From Chondrilla cf. caribensis (taxonomy: Eukaryota > Porifera > Demospongiae > Chondrillida > Chondrillidae): a stretch of DNA of 64,000 nucleotides. Below are positions 1-12,033 of the stretch, one piece after another; the stretch's first letter is position 1; every line of letters starts with the position of its first letter. Position numbers and translations under genes: made by a program. The stretch spans positions 3,521,509 through 3,585,508 of the forward strand of contig OZ026553.1 of NCBI GenBank assembly GCA_964020155.1. The letters run 5' to 3'. The notes under the pieces are model-generated. The model did not search any database, had not been told where the DNA came from, and saw only the letters and a program-made list of their open reading frames with translations.

Positions 1-59
1 AGCACATGCACATGCACATCCATACACATGCATAGAAATTACAGCCTGAATTGAAACGG

Positions 60-165
60 TATACATGTTTGTTTACAGTTTGGAACATGATTGTTTGAAG
101 TTTGGAACATGATTGTTTATAGTTTGAAACATGTATGTTTATAGTTTGAAACATATGTTTATTTA
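60..165. repeat. Minisatellite, about 26-28 bp unit
   Basis: About four degenerate tandem copies of a unit built on TTTGGAACATGATTGTTT / TTTGAAACATGTATGTTT. No coding potential is seen. Confidence 0.7.
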
Positions 166-333
166 GAAATGGGATGTTTGTTTAGTGTTCAGAGCATGTT
201 GTGAGAAAGTGACAATCATGGCTAGAGTCAAGCGTCTGCTATTGCTGGCGCCTAGGGTCTGGCACAACATCACATAGCACCGGTCAAATCAATATTCATC
301 GTTTGGGAACCGCCAAAACCTCGAACCTCGAGC

Positions 334-340
334 TATAAAA
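334..340 (+). promoter_or_regulatory. Candidate TATA box
   Basis: TATAAAA lies in a CpG-containing stretch (CGAACCTCGAGC upstream, CACGTCGCGTCC downstream) that stands out from the CpG-poor surroundings. Spacing predicts a start site near 362-370. It resembles the TATA boxes before the intronless genes at 20.2 and 61.2 kb. No long ORF follows, so the promoter call rests on motif and composition only. Confidence 0.4.
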
Positions 341-363
341 GATCACGTCGCGTCCATTTTCTT

Positions 364-1330
364 CGTGAGTAGATCCGTGCTGGGGAAGCTGCAGATGCTG
401 GAGGATTCGAATTGGAGGGGGTGCCCCGAGCGCAAGCGTGGTTAGCTGTTCTACCCTCTCCTTCTTCGGTTCGCTGTTAGATCACGCATGGAGTTCACAC
501 GTCCCGGTCTCCTGTGAGTCGTCGGGTCTCTCGAGTGTTCTCGGACGAGGTTTGGGCGTCCGTCCTCTTCGGAGGCGGGCGGTGCCTGGGATCATGGTCG
601 GCTAGTCTCCCCTAGGGGTCCTGTAAGTAGATTCCTGCGAAGGCTATGTTGTCGGAACCACGCGGCTCTCTGCTCACCACCCTTTTTCCTTTATTATTGC
701 CTTCGGGCGCACACACGTAAGTTAGGCCGTGCCATATTACCTTTACGCTGCATACACTTTACTATGCACACACTGCGCCTTGCACACACCCTCCTATGCA
801 CACAGCATGCGCATGCGGCTATAGTAGGGTCCAGACATGCTACACTAGTTTAGGTTTTGGGCCCTACCGGGGAGTCTCTTGCCATCGCGTTGAGGAAGCT
901 GCTGCGCTGTTTGATGTGTGTCCTGCCGGCCTGACTCTGATGATTACCGATGTGAAGTCAGCTCATCTGTCTTCTGGTTCGTGGATTGGTGGTAAATCCG
1001 TGATTCTTGGGTCTCCAGGCCCATGAAGCTATCAAGTCACAAAGGACCACATCGGTGACTGGCGTCCGTGATACTCGGTGTGCCAGACGTAAAAGATCGC
1101 GGCTCTGAAATCTGGACCTCCCGAGAAGCCAGTCCACCACCTTATATCATGGGATGATGGCTTGATGTTGACTACACGTGCGATGACATCAACAGCTGAG
1201 GCGTGGTGGCAAGTGGCATGTTCTCCTTGGCCACGGGGCATGAAGCACCTCCCCGTCCTCGTCGGATGCCCTGGGCACACGTGAAGTGTGGCAGAGAGAG
1301 GTGCAAGTTTGAATGAGAGGACATGGAAGA
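364..1330 (+). other. CpG-containing candidate transcription unit, possibly noncoding
   Basis: This ~1 kb is richer in GC and CpG than anything nearby and follows a TATA box. It has no convincing ORF: the ATG near 394 gives 16 codons, and the ATG near 489 runs nine codons into a good splice donor (CCT|GTGAGT, about 513). Further donor-like GTAAGT sites occur near 622 and 717. The pattern fits either a spliced noncoding RNA or the 5' exons of a gene whose coding part I cannot find. An RGAUGA-like box near 938 and CTGA-like boxes downstream hint at C/D snoRNA, but no complete snoRNA can be drawn. Confidence 0.25.
508..910 (+). repeat. Left copy of a sequence duplicated across the satellite array
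   Basis: It aligns along most of its length with 12034-12507. Shared landmarks are GTGAGT at the left edge, a GGTGCCTGGGATCATGGTCGG core, GGGGTCCTGTAAGT, CACCACCCTTTTTC and CCTTGCACACACCCTCC. The copy here keeps CpGs that are mostly TG/CA in the right copy. Its 3' portion is repeated a third time at about 1761-1845. Confidence 0.8.
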
Positions 1331-1890
1331 TGTATAACTTATTGGACTTCAATCGCAAAGAAGCATATTAATATTTTATTTGTATACTATCTTATGTATA
1401 GCATATTAACTGTTTCCATATTGTACGTAAAGCATAACTGTTTCCTTGAATCTGTACCATCAATTGTTCTTATTTTGAATGCTTGACATAGTACACTGTA
1501 TGTGCATTTATTTAATAATAATAATGAAACGACATTGCATGCTATATGTAACAATACAATCATTAGATAATATTGTGTGATTTACTTAATATAACCAGCA
1601 CTAGCACCATGTACTGCATGAATGTGTGCATTGAGATAATTTGATAATTTTATATAAGTGAATCCGAATAATATAATATATAGTTGTATTGTTTCAGTGA
1701 TTGCATATATTAAAAAGGATTGAAGATGTTACTTCTGGACAATTCCAAATGAGACAAATGCCATTACCTTTACACTGCATACACTTTACTATACACACAT
1801 GATGCCTTGCACACACCCTCCCATGCACATACTGAGTATCTAGTACACACAAAATCCATCTGTCTGGCACACCACGTTATATACTAAGAT
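1331..1890. other. AT-rich spacer with a third partial copy of the flank repeat
   Basis: Mostly AT-rich DNA without a gene. About 1761-1845 repeats the TTACCTTTAC...CTTGCACACACCCTCC portion of the 508-910 sequence. Confidence 0.6.
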
Positions 1891-2690
1891 GGGTTAAAAT
1901 ATTTCTCTTTGAAAAATATTAAGCATCTCTGAATGTAGCTGGGGTTATGGGCCACCTATTGCGATGGGAATTGTTTCACAAGTTAGTTCACATCCCCAGC
2001 TAGGTCTGTCTAAAATATCAAGTTGACATGCCCCCTCACTCATGGTTGTACTAATTTTAAAATGGTGCGTAACATTTTCTCTCCTATACCCTCCAATACC
2101 AGAAGACCATAATAGTTCCAGGAGTGTGTCCATGCATTCGTATTTGAGCTATGATACATCACGTACACAAAGGTCGCAGTGATGGGAATTGTGTCATAAG
2201 TTAGTTCACATTTCCAGCTAGGTCTGGTGAAATGTTAGGTTGACACGCCCACTCGCTCATGAGCTATTCAAAAAGGTGCTTAGCGTTTATTATCCTATAG
2301 TGTCCAATGCATTGAAATATTAAGCACCTCCGAATGTACATAGCCAGAATTACGGGTTAGCAACTAAGATAGGAATTGTTTCATAAGTTAGTTTACGTCC
2401 CCAGCTAGGTCTGGTGAAAATATTAAGTTGACACACCCACGTTCCCATGAGCTATTCTAAAAAGTGCTTAACATCTAATCTCCTTCTGTACACCATCCAA
2501 TACATTGAAAAAATATTAAGCACCTCCAAATGTAGCTGGGGTTACGGGTTAGCTACAGAAATGGGAATTGTTTCATAAGTTAGTTCACATCCCTAGCTAG
2601 GTCTGGTGAGAATATCAGGTTGACACGCTCATTCTCCTATGAGCTATTCAATAAGGTGCTTAGCATTTATTCTTCCATTTTTTGAATTAT
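1890..2690 (+). repeat. Satellite array, block I (diverged monomers)
   Basis: About four monomers at roughly 185-230-bp spacing, recognised by GGGAATTGTTTCA(C/T)AAGTTAGTT, ATATCAAGTTGACA and AAGCACCTC. They are more diverged from each other than monomers in the 5.6-11.5 kb part, suggesting an older edge of the array. Confidence 0.8.
2101..2180 (+). repeat. Partial copy of the ~356-bp repeat inside a satellite monomer
   Basis: The stretch from TTCCAGGAGTGTGTCC through CTATGATACATCA matches part of the repeat at 3788-4852, so the two families were already interspersed here. Confidence 0.6.
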
Positions 2691-3234
2691 TACACCTACA
2701 TGTTATAAACTCTCATACGCTACAGTAATAATAATATAACTCTTAATTGCATAGATAATTAAAGTGTGTGCTTTGTGAGTCCATTCATTTAGAAATACAT
2801 AAGAAAAATAATCATGGTATAACTGAAAAAATTGTACTAATACTAGATAATCACACAAAATTAAGTTCTGAGATGACCAAGTCCAAAGGTGGTGTCTGGG
2901 ACTTGGCAGCATTACCACAGCTAGATCGAGCACTCCTTATACACTGAACTGCTGATTGGAGAAGGGAGAAAGTAAGTCGACAGCGTAACCAGGATAAGGT
3001 AGAGGAGTAGGGCTGATCCCATTTGGTTGCTAGCTCTGAGGCAAGTCTCTTGTAAAATACTGTGGCTTCGTTTGCCATTCCGTTCCAAAGGTTGAAGAAG
3101 GGTGCCAATGCCGTGGATGGTCCGTGTTAGATAACACCACTTGCTGGATAGGCCATGAGTAAAAGCTGCATGGGTGGCATGAGGCTGTGTTATGGCTACT
3201 GTAGTAGACTGTTTAGCTCTTTGGACCATTTAGC
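2691..3234 (-). pseudogene. Degraded retroelement reverse-transcriptase C-terminal tail
   Basis: Minus-strand translation at about 3211-3085 reads QPHATHAAFTHGLSSKW followed by a YLTRTI..LLQPLE stretch. A different minus frame, about 3090-2851, continues as ANEATVFYKRLASELATKW, then a WLRCRLTFSLLQSA..CIR.ARS stretch. From memory of such proteins, this order matches the C-terminal tail found after reverse transcriptase in non-LTR-like elements of cnidarians and sponges. The frame change and the absence of the usual sequence between the two blocks indicate internal deletion and decay. It lies between satellite blocks I and II, so it is an insertion or a relic engulfed by the array. No RT catalytic core is present. 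The family assignment is from recall, not from a search. Confidence 0.5.
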
Positions 3235-3787
3235 AATTTTAGCATTTATTCTCCTATACTCTCCCATATATTGAAAAAAATATTAAGCACCTCCAAATAT
3301 AGCTGGAGTTAAGGGCCACCTATTGAGATGGGAATCATTTCATAAGTTAGTTCTCGTCCCCGACTAGATCTGCCTTAAATATCATATTGACACGTCCCCT
3401 CCCTCATGAGCTATGCAAAAAGGTGCTTAGCCTTTTCTTTCCTATACTCTCCCATACATTGAAATAATATTATAAGCACCTTCAAATGTATCTGGAGTTA
3501 CGGGCCACCTATTGAGATGGGAATTGTTTCAGATGTTAGTTCACGTCCCCAGCTAGATTTGTCTAAAATATTAAGTTGACACGCTCCCTCTCCCATGAGG
3601 TATGCAAAAGGGTGCTTAGCGTTTTCTCTCCTATTACATTGAAATACTATTAAACTCCTTCAAATGTAGATGCAGTTATGGGCCACCTATTAATATGGAA
3701 ATTCTTTCAGACGTTACTTCACATCCCCGACTACATCTGTCTGAAGTATCAAGATGATACAATACCTCTCCCATGAGGTATGCAGGT
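3235..3787 (+). repeat. Satellite array, block II
   Basis: About three monomers with the same landmarks as block I (GGGCCACCTATTGAGATGGG, TCCCATACATTGAAA). The block stops where the ~356-bp repeat begins. Confidence 0.8.
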
Positions 3788-4852
3788 TTACATATAAATG
3801 TATAATGCTATGTGCCATATGGACACCTGGCAGAATTTTCTTCAGCAACAAAACCTATCATTTTTGTTATCAAAAGGACCGCATTATTTACAGGAGTATG
3901 TCCGTGCATTCGTATTAGATCTATGATACATTATGTGCCCACAGGAGAGGCCATGGTGACAAGTAAAAAAATGTCAATTTTTATTGTTGTCACCACGAGG
4001 CCTATAGCACACTCACGATGGTTTGGATGCATCCCAAATTGCATTGGTGAGTGTGACACGGACACTGGGCAGTCCTTTGTGACTACCAACGGGATGTGAG
4101 ATTATCTGAGTGGTCACCATAAGGCATAGTACACTTATATTGAAATGCACATACAAATGTATAATTCTATGTGCCATATGGACACCTATAGGAAATTTTG
4201 ATCGGCATGATAACTCAACTTTTTGTTATCAGAAGGACCGTATTGGTTCCAGGAGTGTGTCCGTGCATTTGTACTAGAACTATGATGCATTATGTGCACA
4301 CAGGAGAGGCTGCGGTGACAAGCAAAAAATGTCAATTTTTATTGTTGTCACCACGAGGCCTATAGCACACTCAAGACGGTTTGGATGCATCCAAAATTGT
4401 GTTGGTGAGTTTGGCATGGACACTGGGCAGCCCTTGGTGACTACCAATGGGATGTGAAATTACCTGAGTGAGCACCACAAGGGGTATTACACTTATATTG
4501 AAATGTACATACAAATGTATAATGCTATGTGCCATATGGACACCTATAGGAAATTTTGATCGGCATGATAACTCAACTTTTTGTTATCACAAGGACCGTA
4601 TCAGTTCCAGGAGTATGTTTGTACATTCTATGTAGAGCTATGATGCATTATGTGCACAGAGGAGGGGCCATGGTGACAAGTAAAAAATGTCAATTTTTAT
4701 GCTTGTCACCACGAGGCCTATAGCACACTCAAGACGGTTTGGATGCATCTCAAATTGTGTTAATGAGTTTGGCACAGACACTGGGCAGCCCTTGGTGACT
4801 ACCAACGGGATGTGAAATTACCTGAGTAGGCACTACAAGGGGTATTACACTT
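3788..4852 (+). repeat. Tandem repeat, three copies of a ~356-bp unit
   Basis: Units start near 3790, 4143 and 4500 with ACAAATGTATAAT(G/T)CTATGTG. Each contains GACACCTATAGGAAATTTTG (modified in the first), an inverted repeat GTGACAAG.AAAAAATGTCA / ATTTTTATTGTTGTCAC, and CACGAGGCCTATAGCACACTC. It is unrelated in sequence to the 187-bp satellite on both sides. The first unit contains a 95-codon ORF that the others do not preserve, so I do not call it a gene. Confidence 0.85.
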
Positions 4853-7800
4853 ATGTATACTATCCAATACATTGAAAAAATATTAAGCACCTTTGATGTA
4901 GCTGGAGATACGGGCCATCTATTTAGATGGGAATTGTTTCAAAAGTTAGTTCACGTCCCCAGCTAGATCCCCAACTACATCTGTCTAAAGTATCAAGTTG
5001 ACACACACCCTCTCCCATGAGGCATGCAAAAGGTGCTTAGTGTTTTCTCTCCTATACTCTCCCATACATTGAAAAATATTAAGCACCTTCAAATGTAGCT
5101 GGAGTTATGGGTTAGCTACTAAGATAGGATTGTTTCATAAGTTAGTTTACGTCCCCAGCAAGGTCTGGTGAAAATATCTATTTGACACACCCACGTTCCC
5201 GTGAACTATTCAGAAAGGTGCTTAACGTGTATTCTCCTATATTATCCAATGCATTGGTAAAAATTTAATATTAAGCACCTCTGAATGTAGCTAGGTTTAC
5301 GGACTAGCTACGAAGATGGGAATTATTTCATAAGTTAGTTCACATTCCCAGCTAGATTAGTCTAAAATGTCAAGTTGACATGACCCCTACCGCATGAGCT
5401 ATGCAAAATGTGCCTAACGTTTTCTCTACCTATTCACTGCCATACATTGAAAAAATTAATAGTAAGCACCTCTGAATGTAGCTGGGTTTACGGGTTAGCT
5501 AAGAAGATTGGAATTGCTTTAGAAGTTATTTCACCTTCCCAGATAGGTCTGTCTAAAATATCAAGTTGACACGACCCCTACCGCATGAGCTATGCAAGAA
5601 GGTGCTTAGCTTTTCTTTCCTTTACATTGAGAAAATATTAAGCACCTCTGAATGAAGCTGGGGTTATGGGTCACCTATTGAGATGGGAATTGTTTCACAA
5701 GTTAGTTCATGGCCCCAGGTACGTCCACCTAAAATATCAAGTTGACACGCCCCCTCCCCTATGAGCTATGTAAAAAGGTGCTTAGCGTTTTCTCCCTTAT
5801 ACTCTCCCATACATTGAGAATATTTTAAGCACATCCGAATGTAGCTAGTTTTACGGGCCACCTATTGAGATGGAAATTGTTTCACAAGTTAGTTCATAGC
5901 CCCAGGTACGTCCACCTAAAATATCAAGTTCACATGCCCCCTCCCCTATAAGCTATGCACAAAGGTGCTTAGTGTTTTCTCCCCTATACTCTCCCATAAA
6001 TTGAAAAAAAATTAAGCACCTCGGAATGAAGCTGGGGTTATGGGCCACCTATTGAGATGGGAATTGTTTCACAAGTTAGTTCATGGCCCCAGGTACGTCC
6101 ACCTAAAATATCAAGTTGACACGCCCCCTCCCCCATGAGCTATGCTAAAAGGTGCTTAGCATTTCTCTCCTTTACTCTCCCATACATTGAGAAATATTAA
6201 GACCCTCCGAATGTAGCTAGTCTTACGGGCCATCTATTGAGATGGGAATTGTCTCACAAGTTAGTTCATAGCCCCAGGTATGTCCACCTAAAATATCAAG
6301 TTGACACGCCCCCTTCCCCATGAGCTATGCAAAAGGTGCTTAGCGTTTTCTCTCCTATACGTACTCTCCCTTACATTGAAAAAAAAATTAAGCACCTCTG
6401 AATGAAACTGGGGTTATGGGCCACCTATTGAGATAGGAATTGTTTCACAAGTTAGTTCATGGCCCCAGGTACGTCCACCTAAAATATCAAGTTGACACGC
6501 CCCCTTCCCCATGAGCTATGCAAAAAGGTGCTTAGCGTTATTCTCCCCTATACTCTCCCATGCATTGAAAAAAATTTAAGCACCTCTGAATGAAGCTGGG
6601 GTTATGGGCCACCTATTGAGATGGAAATTGTTTCACAAGTTAGTTTATGGCCCCAGGTACGTGCACCTAAAATATCAAGTTGACACGCCCCCTTCCCCAT
6701 GAGCTATGCTAAAAGGTGCTTAGCGTTTTCTCTCCTATACTCTCCCATACATTGAGAATATTTTAAGCACCTCCGAATGTAGCTAGTCTTACAGGACACC
6801 TATTGAGATGGGAATTGTTTCACAAGTTAGTTCATAGCCCCAGGTACGTGCACCTAAAATATCAAGTTCACATGCCCCCTCCCCTATAAGCTATGCACAA
6901 AGGTGCTTAGCGTTTTCTCCCCTATACGTACTCTCCCATGCATTGAAAAAAATATTAAGCACCTCTGAATGAAACTGGGGTTATGGGCCACCTATTGAGA
7001 TGGGAATTGTTTCACAAGTTAGTTCATGGCCCCAGGTACGTCCACCTAAAATATCAAGTTCACACGCCCCCTCCCCTATGAGCTATGCATAAAGGTGCTT
7101 AGCGTTATTCTCCCCTATACTCTCCCATACATTGAAAAAAAATTAAACACCTCTGAATGAAGCTGGGGTTATGGGCCACCTATTGAGATGGGAATTGTCT
7201 CACAAGTTAGTTCATGGCCCCAGGTATGTCCACCTAAAATATCAAGTTGACACGCCCCCTCCCCCATGAGCTATGCTAAAAGGTGCTTAGCGTTTTCTCT
7301 CCTATACTCTCCCATACATTGAGAAAATTTTAAGCACCTCTGAATGAAGCTGGGGTTATGGGTCACCTATTGAGATGGGAATTGTTTCACAAGTTAGTTC
7401 ATGGCCCCAGGTACGTCCACCTAAAATATCAAGTTCACACGCCCCCTCCCCCATGAGCTATGTAAAAAGGTGCTTAGCGTTTTCTCCCCTATACTCTCCC
7501 GTACATTGAGAATATTTTAAGCACCTCCGAATGTAGCTAGTCTTACGGGCCACCTATTGAGATGGAAATTGTTTCACAAGTTAGTTCATAGCCCCAGGTA
7601 CGTCCACCTAAAATATCAAGTTCACATGCCCCCTCCCCTATAAGCTATGCACAAAGGTGCTTAGCGTTTTCTCCCCTATACTCTCCCATACATTGAAAAA
7701 AAATTAAGCACCTCGGAATGAAGCTGGGGTTATGGGCCACCTATTGAGATGGGAATTGTTTCACAAGTTAGTTCATGGCCCCAGGTACGTCCACCTAAAA

Positions 7801-10800
7801 TATCAAGTTGACACGCCCCCTCCCCTATGAGCTATGCTAAAAGGTGCTTAGCGTTTCTCTCCTTTACTCTCCCATACATTGAGAAATATTAAGACCCTCC
7901 GAATGTAGCTAGTCTTACGGGCCATCTATTGAGATGGGAATTGTTTCACAAGTTAGCTTATGGCCCCAGGTACGTGCACCTAAAATATCAAGTTCACATG
8001 CCCCCTCCCCTATAAGCTATGCACAATGGTGCTTAGCGTTTTCTCCCCTATACTCTCCCATACATTGAAAAAAAATTAAGCACCTCTGAATGAAGCTGGG
8101 GTTATGGGCCACCTATTGAGATGGGAATTGTTTCACAAGTTAGTTCATGGCCCCAGGTACGTCCACCTAAAATATCAAGTTGACACGCCCCCTCCCCCAT
8201 GAGCTATGTAAAAAGGTGCTTAGCGTTTCTCTCCTTTACTCTCCCATACATTGAGAAATATTAAGACCCTCCGAATGTAGCTAGTCTTACGGGCCATCTA
8301 TTGAGATGGGAATTGTTTCACAAGTTAGCTTATGGCCCCAGGTACGTGCACCTAAAATATCAAGTTGACACGCCCCCTTCCCCATGAGCTATGCAAAAAG
8401 GTGCTTAGCGTTTTCTCTCCTATACTCTCCCATACATTGAGAAAATTTCAAGCACCTCCGAATGTAGCTAGTCTTACGGGCCACCTATTGAGATGGGAAT
8501 TGTTTCACAAGTTAGTTCATGGCCCCAGGTACGTCCACCTAAAATATCAAGTTGACACGCCCCCTCCCCCATGAGCTATGCAAAAAGGTGCTTAACGTTT
8601 TCTCCCCTATACTCCCCCATACATTGAGAAAACTTTAAGCACCTCTGAATGAAGCTGGGGTTATGGGTCACCTATTGAGATGGGAATTGTTTCACAAGTT
8701 AGTTCATGGCCCCAGGTACGTCCACCTAAAATATCAAGTTCACACGCCCCCTCCCCCATGAGCTATGTAAAAAGGTGCTTAGCGTTTTCTCCCCTATACT
8801 CTCCCGTACATTGAGAATATTTTAAGCACCTCCGAATGTAGCTAGTCTTACGGGCCACCTATTGAGATGGAAATTGTTTCACAAGTTAGTTCATAGCCCC
8901 AGGTACGTCCACCTAAAATATCAAGTTCACATGCCCCCTCCCCTATAAGCTATGCACAAAGGTGCTTAGCGTTTTCTCCCCTATACTCTCCCATACATTG
9001 AAAAAAAATTAAGCACCTCGGAATGAAGCTGGGGTTATGGGCCACCTATTGAGATGGGAATTGTTTCACAAGTTAGTTCATGGCCCCAGGTACGTCCACC
9101 TAAAATATCAAGTTGACACGCCCCCTCCCCTATGAGCTATGCTAAAAGGTGCTTAGCGTTTCTCTCCTTTACTCTCCCATACATTGAGAAATATTAAGAC
9201 CCTCCGAATGTAGCTAGTCTTACGGGCCATCTATTGAGATGGGAATTGTTTCACAAGTTAGCTTATGGCCCCAGGTACGTGCACCTAAAATATCAAGTTC
9301 ACATGCCCCCTCCCCTATAAGCTATGCACAATGGTGCTTAGCGTTTTCTCCCCTATACTCTCCCATACATTGAAAAAAAATTAAGCACCTCTGAATGAAG
9401 CTGGTGTTATGGGCCACCTATTGAGATGGGAATTGTTTCACAAGTTAGTTCATGGCCCCAGGTACGTGCACCTAAAATATCAATTTGACACGCCCCCTCC
9501 CCCATGAGCTATGCTAAAAGGTGCTTAGCGTTTTCTCCCCTATACTCTCCCATACATTGAGAAAATATTAAGACCCTCGGAATGAAGCTGGGGTTATGGG
9601 CCACCTATTGAGATGGGAATTGTTTCACAAGTTAGTTCATGGCCCCAGGTACGTCCACCTAAAATATCAAGTTCACACGCCCCCTCCCCCATGAGCTATG
9701 TAAAAAGGTGCTTAGCGTTTTCTCTCCTATACTCTCCCATACATTGAGAAAATATTAAGACCCTCCGAATGAAGCTGGTGTTATGGGCCACCTATTGAGA
9801 TGGAATTGTTTCACAAGTTAGTTCATGGCCCCAGGTACGTCCACCTAAAATATCAAGTTGACACGCCCCCTCCCCTATGAGCTATGCTAAAAGGTGCTTA
9901 GCGTTTCTCTCCTTTACTCTCCCATACATTGAGAAATATTAAGACCCTCCGAATGTAGCTAGTCTTACGGGCCATCTATTGAGATGGGAATTGTTTCACA
10001 AGTTAGCTTATGGCCCCAGGTACGTGCACCTAAAATATCAAGTTCACATGCCCCCTCCCCTATAAGCTATGCACAATGGTGCTTAGCGTTTTCTCCCCTA
10101 TACTCTCCCATACATTGAAAAAAAATTAAGCACCTCTGAATGAAGCTGGTGTTATGGGCCACCTATTGAGATGGGAATTGTTTCACAAGTTAGTTCATGG
10201 CCCCAGGTACGTGCACCTAAAATATCAATTTGACACGCCCCCTCCCCCATGAGCTATGCTAAAAGGTGCTTAGCGTTTTCTCCCCTATACTCTCCCATAC
10301 ATTGAGAAAATATTAAGACCCTCGGAATGAAGCTGGGGTTATGGGTCACCTATTGAGATGGGAATTGTTTCACAAGTTAGTTCATGGCCCCAGGTACGTC
10401 CACCTAAAATATCAACTTCACACGCCCCCTCCCCCATGAGCTATGCAAAAAGGTGCTTAGCGTTTTCTCTCCTATACTCTCCCATACATTGAGAAAATAT
10501 TAAGACCCTCCGAATGAAGCTGGTGTTATGGGCCACCTATTGAGATGGAATTGTTTCACAAGTTAGTTTATGGCCCCAGGTACGTCCACCTAAAATATCA
10601 ACTTCACACGTCCCCTCCCCCATGAGCTATGCAAAAAGGTGCTTAGCGTTTTCTCCCCTATACTCTCGCATACATTGAGAAATATTAAGACCCTCCGAAT
10701 GAAGCTGGTGTTATGGGCCACCTATTGAGATGGGAATTGTTTCACAAGCTAGTTTATGGCCCCAGGTACGTGCACCTAAAATATCAAGTTCACACGCCCC

Positions 10801-11512
10801 TTTCCCCATGAGCTATGCTAAAAGGTGCTTAGCGTTTTCTCCCCTATACTCCCCCATACATTGAGAAAATTTTAAGCACCTTCGAATGTAGCTAGTCTTA
10901 TGGGACACCTATTGAGATGGGAATTGTTTCACAAGTTAGTTCATGGCCCCAGGTACGTCCACCTAAAATATCAACTTCACACGCCCCCTCCCCCATGAGC
11001 TATGCAAAAAGGTGCTTAGCGTTTTCTCCCCTATACTCTCGCATACATTGAGAAGTATTAAGACCCACCGAATGTACCTAGTCTTACGGGCCATCTATTG
11101 GGATGGGAATTGTTTCACAAGTTAGTTCATGGCCCCAGGTACGTACACCTAAAATATCAAGTTCACACGCCCCCTCCCCTATGAGCTATGAAAAAAGGTG
11201 CTTAGCGTTTTCTCTCCTATACGTACGTACTCTCCCATACATTGAGAAAATATTAAGCACCTCCGAATGTAGCTAGTCTTACGGGCCACCTATTGGGATG
11301 GGAATTGTTTCGCAAGTTAGTTCATAGCCCCAGGTATGTGTACGTAAAATATCAAGTTGACACGCCCCCTCCCCCATGAGCTATGCAAAAGGGTGCTTAG
11401 CGTTTTCTCCCATATACTCTCCCATACATTGAGAAAATTTTAAGCACCTCTGAATGAAGCTGGGGTTATGGGCCACCTATTGGGATGGGAATTATTTCAC
11501 AAGTTAGTTTAC
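4853..11512 (+). repeat. Main satellite array, about 187-bp monomers, roughly 35 copies
   Basis: The landmark CCTATTGAGATGG recurs at 5674, 5861, 6048, 6233, 6424 and 6612, giving a period of 185-191 bp. Each monomer carries AAGTTAGTTCATGGCCCCAG, GGTACGTCCACCTAAAATAT, GACACGCCCCCTCCCC, AGGTGCTTAGCG and CTCTCCCATACATTGA. Two sublineages alternate: one reads GAATGAAGCTGGGGTTATGG, the other GAATGTAGCTAGTCTTACGG. Blocks of several monomers are near-identical at offsets of about 1305 bp and 745 bp. Divergence falls from left to right. The array ends abruptly at about 11512 inside a monomer. Short ORFs inside it are by-products of the repeat. Confidence 0.95.
7326..9400 (+). repeat. Seven-monomer higher-order duplication in the satellite
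   Basis: The segment 7326-8095 recurs at about 8631-9400. Both copies share rare variants: TCTCCCGTACATTGAGAATA at 7496 and 8801, TATAAGCTATGCACAAAGG, and GCACAATGGTGCTTAGCG. The offset, 8806 minus 7501, is 1305 bp, close to seven monomers. A second block, about 9060-9600, recurs at 9805-10345 with an offset of 745 bp (four monomers). Confidence 0.8.
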
Positions 11513-12033
11513 GTATATAATAATCATATGCTTATTATTATGGGCCAGTATACTATATAGCACTAAGTATATAATAATAATAAACATTATTATCATTTTC
11601 ATATACTTATTATATCTACATTACGTATAATAACTACAGTATAATTATCATGTGCTTCTATTATGGCACATTTGTAGATAATAACAATAATATCATGCAC
11701 GATTCAACATTGTGTAATTCAAAAATAAACAGCCAATAGTTAACAATAGGTTAAATTAACCATATAATCAATTTTTCTCACAAAGTATAATAAAATGCAA
11801 AGTAATTACAACACATACACTGATATTATATAATGTGCCTGTATTTTGTTCTGTTGATGACTACAAAATTCGCATTAACAACTATAATATAATACGGTCA
11901 ACAGAAATGTAATACATTAAAATATACCGAATGTTGACGATAACAGTAAATTGTGGTTGAATAGTGATAACTTTACATACATACACTGTCCATTGCATAC
12001 CATAAAATACTCAGTCTCAGCCATAATATACAT
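11513..12033. other. AT-rich, CpG-poor spacer
   Basis: It begins exactly where the satellite stops. It contains ATAATAATAAACATTATTAT-type near-palindromes and nothing resembling a gene. Confidence 0.6.

Noticed and set aside
938..1205. C/D snoRNA-like boxes (TGATGA, CTGA)
   Set aside because: Spacing is wrong and no terminal stem pairs; no complete snoRNA can be drawn.
8365..8574. 69-codon ORF within the satellite
   Set aside because: Part of the 187-bp repeat; no frame is preserved between monomers.
1890..11512. CRISPR array
   Set aside because: Monomers are full-length 187-bp tandem copies without constant repeats separating unique spacers; this is a eukaryotic satellite.
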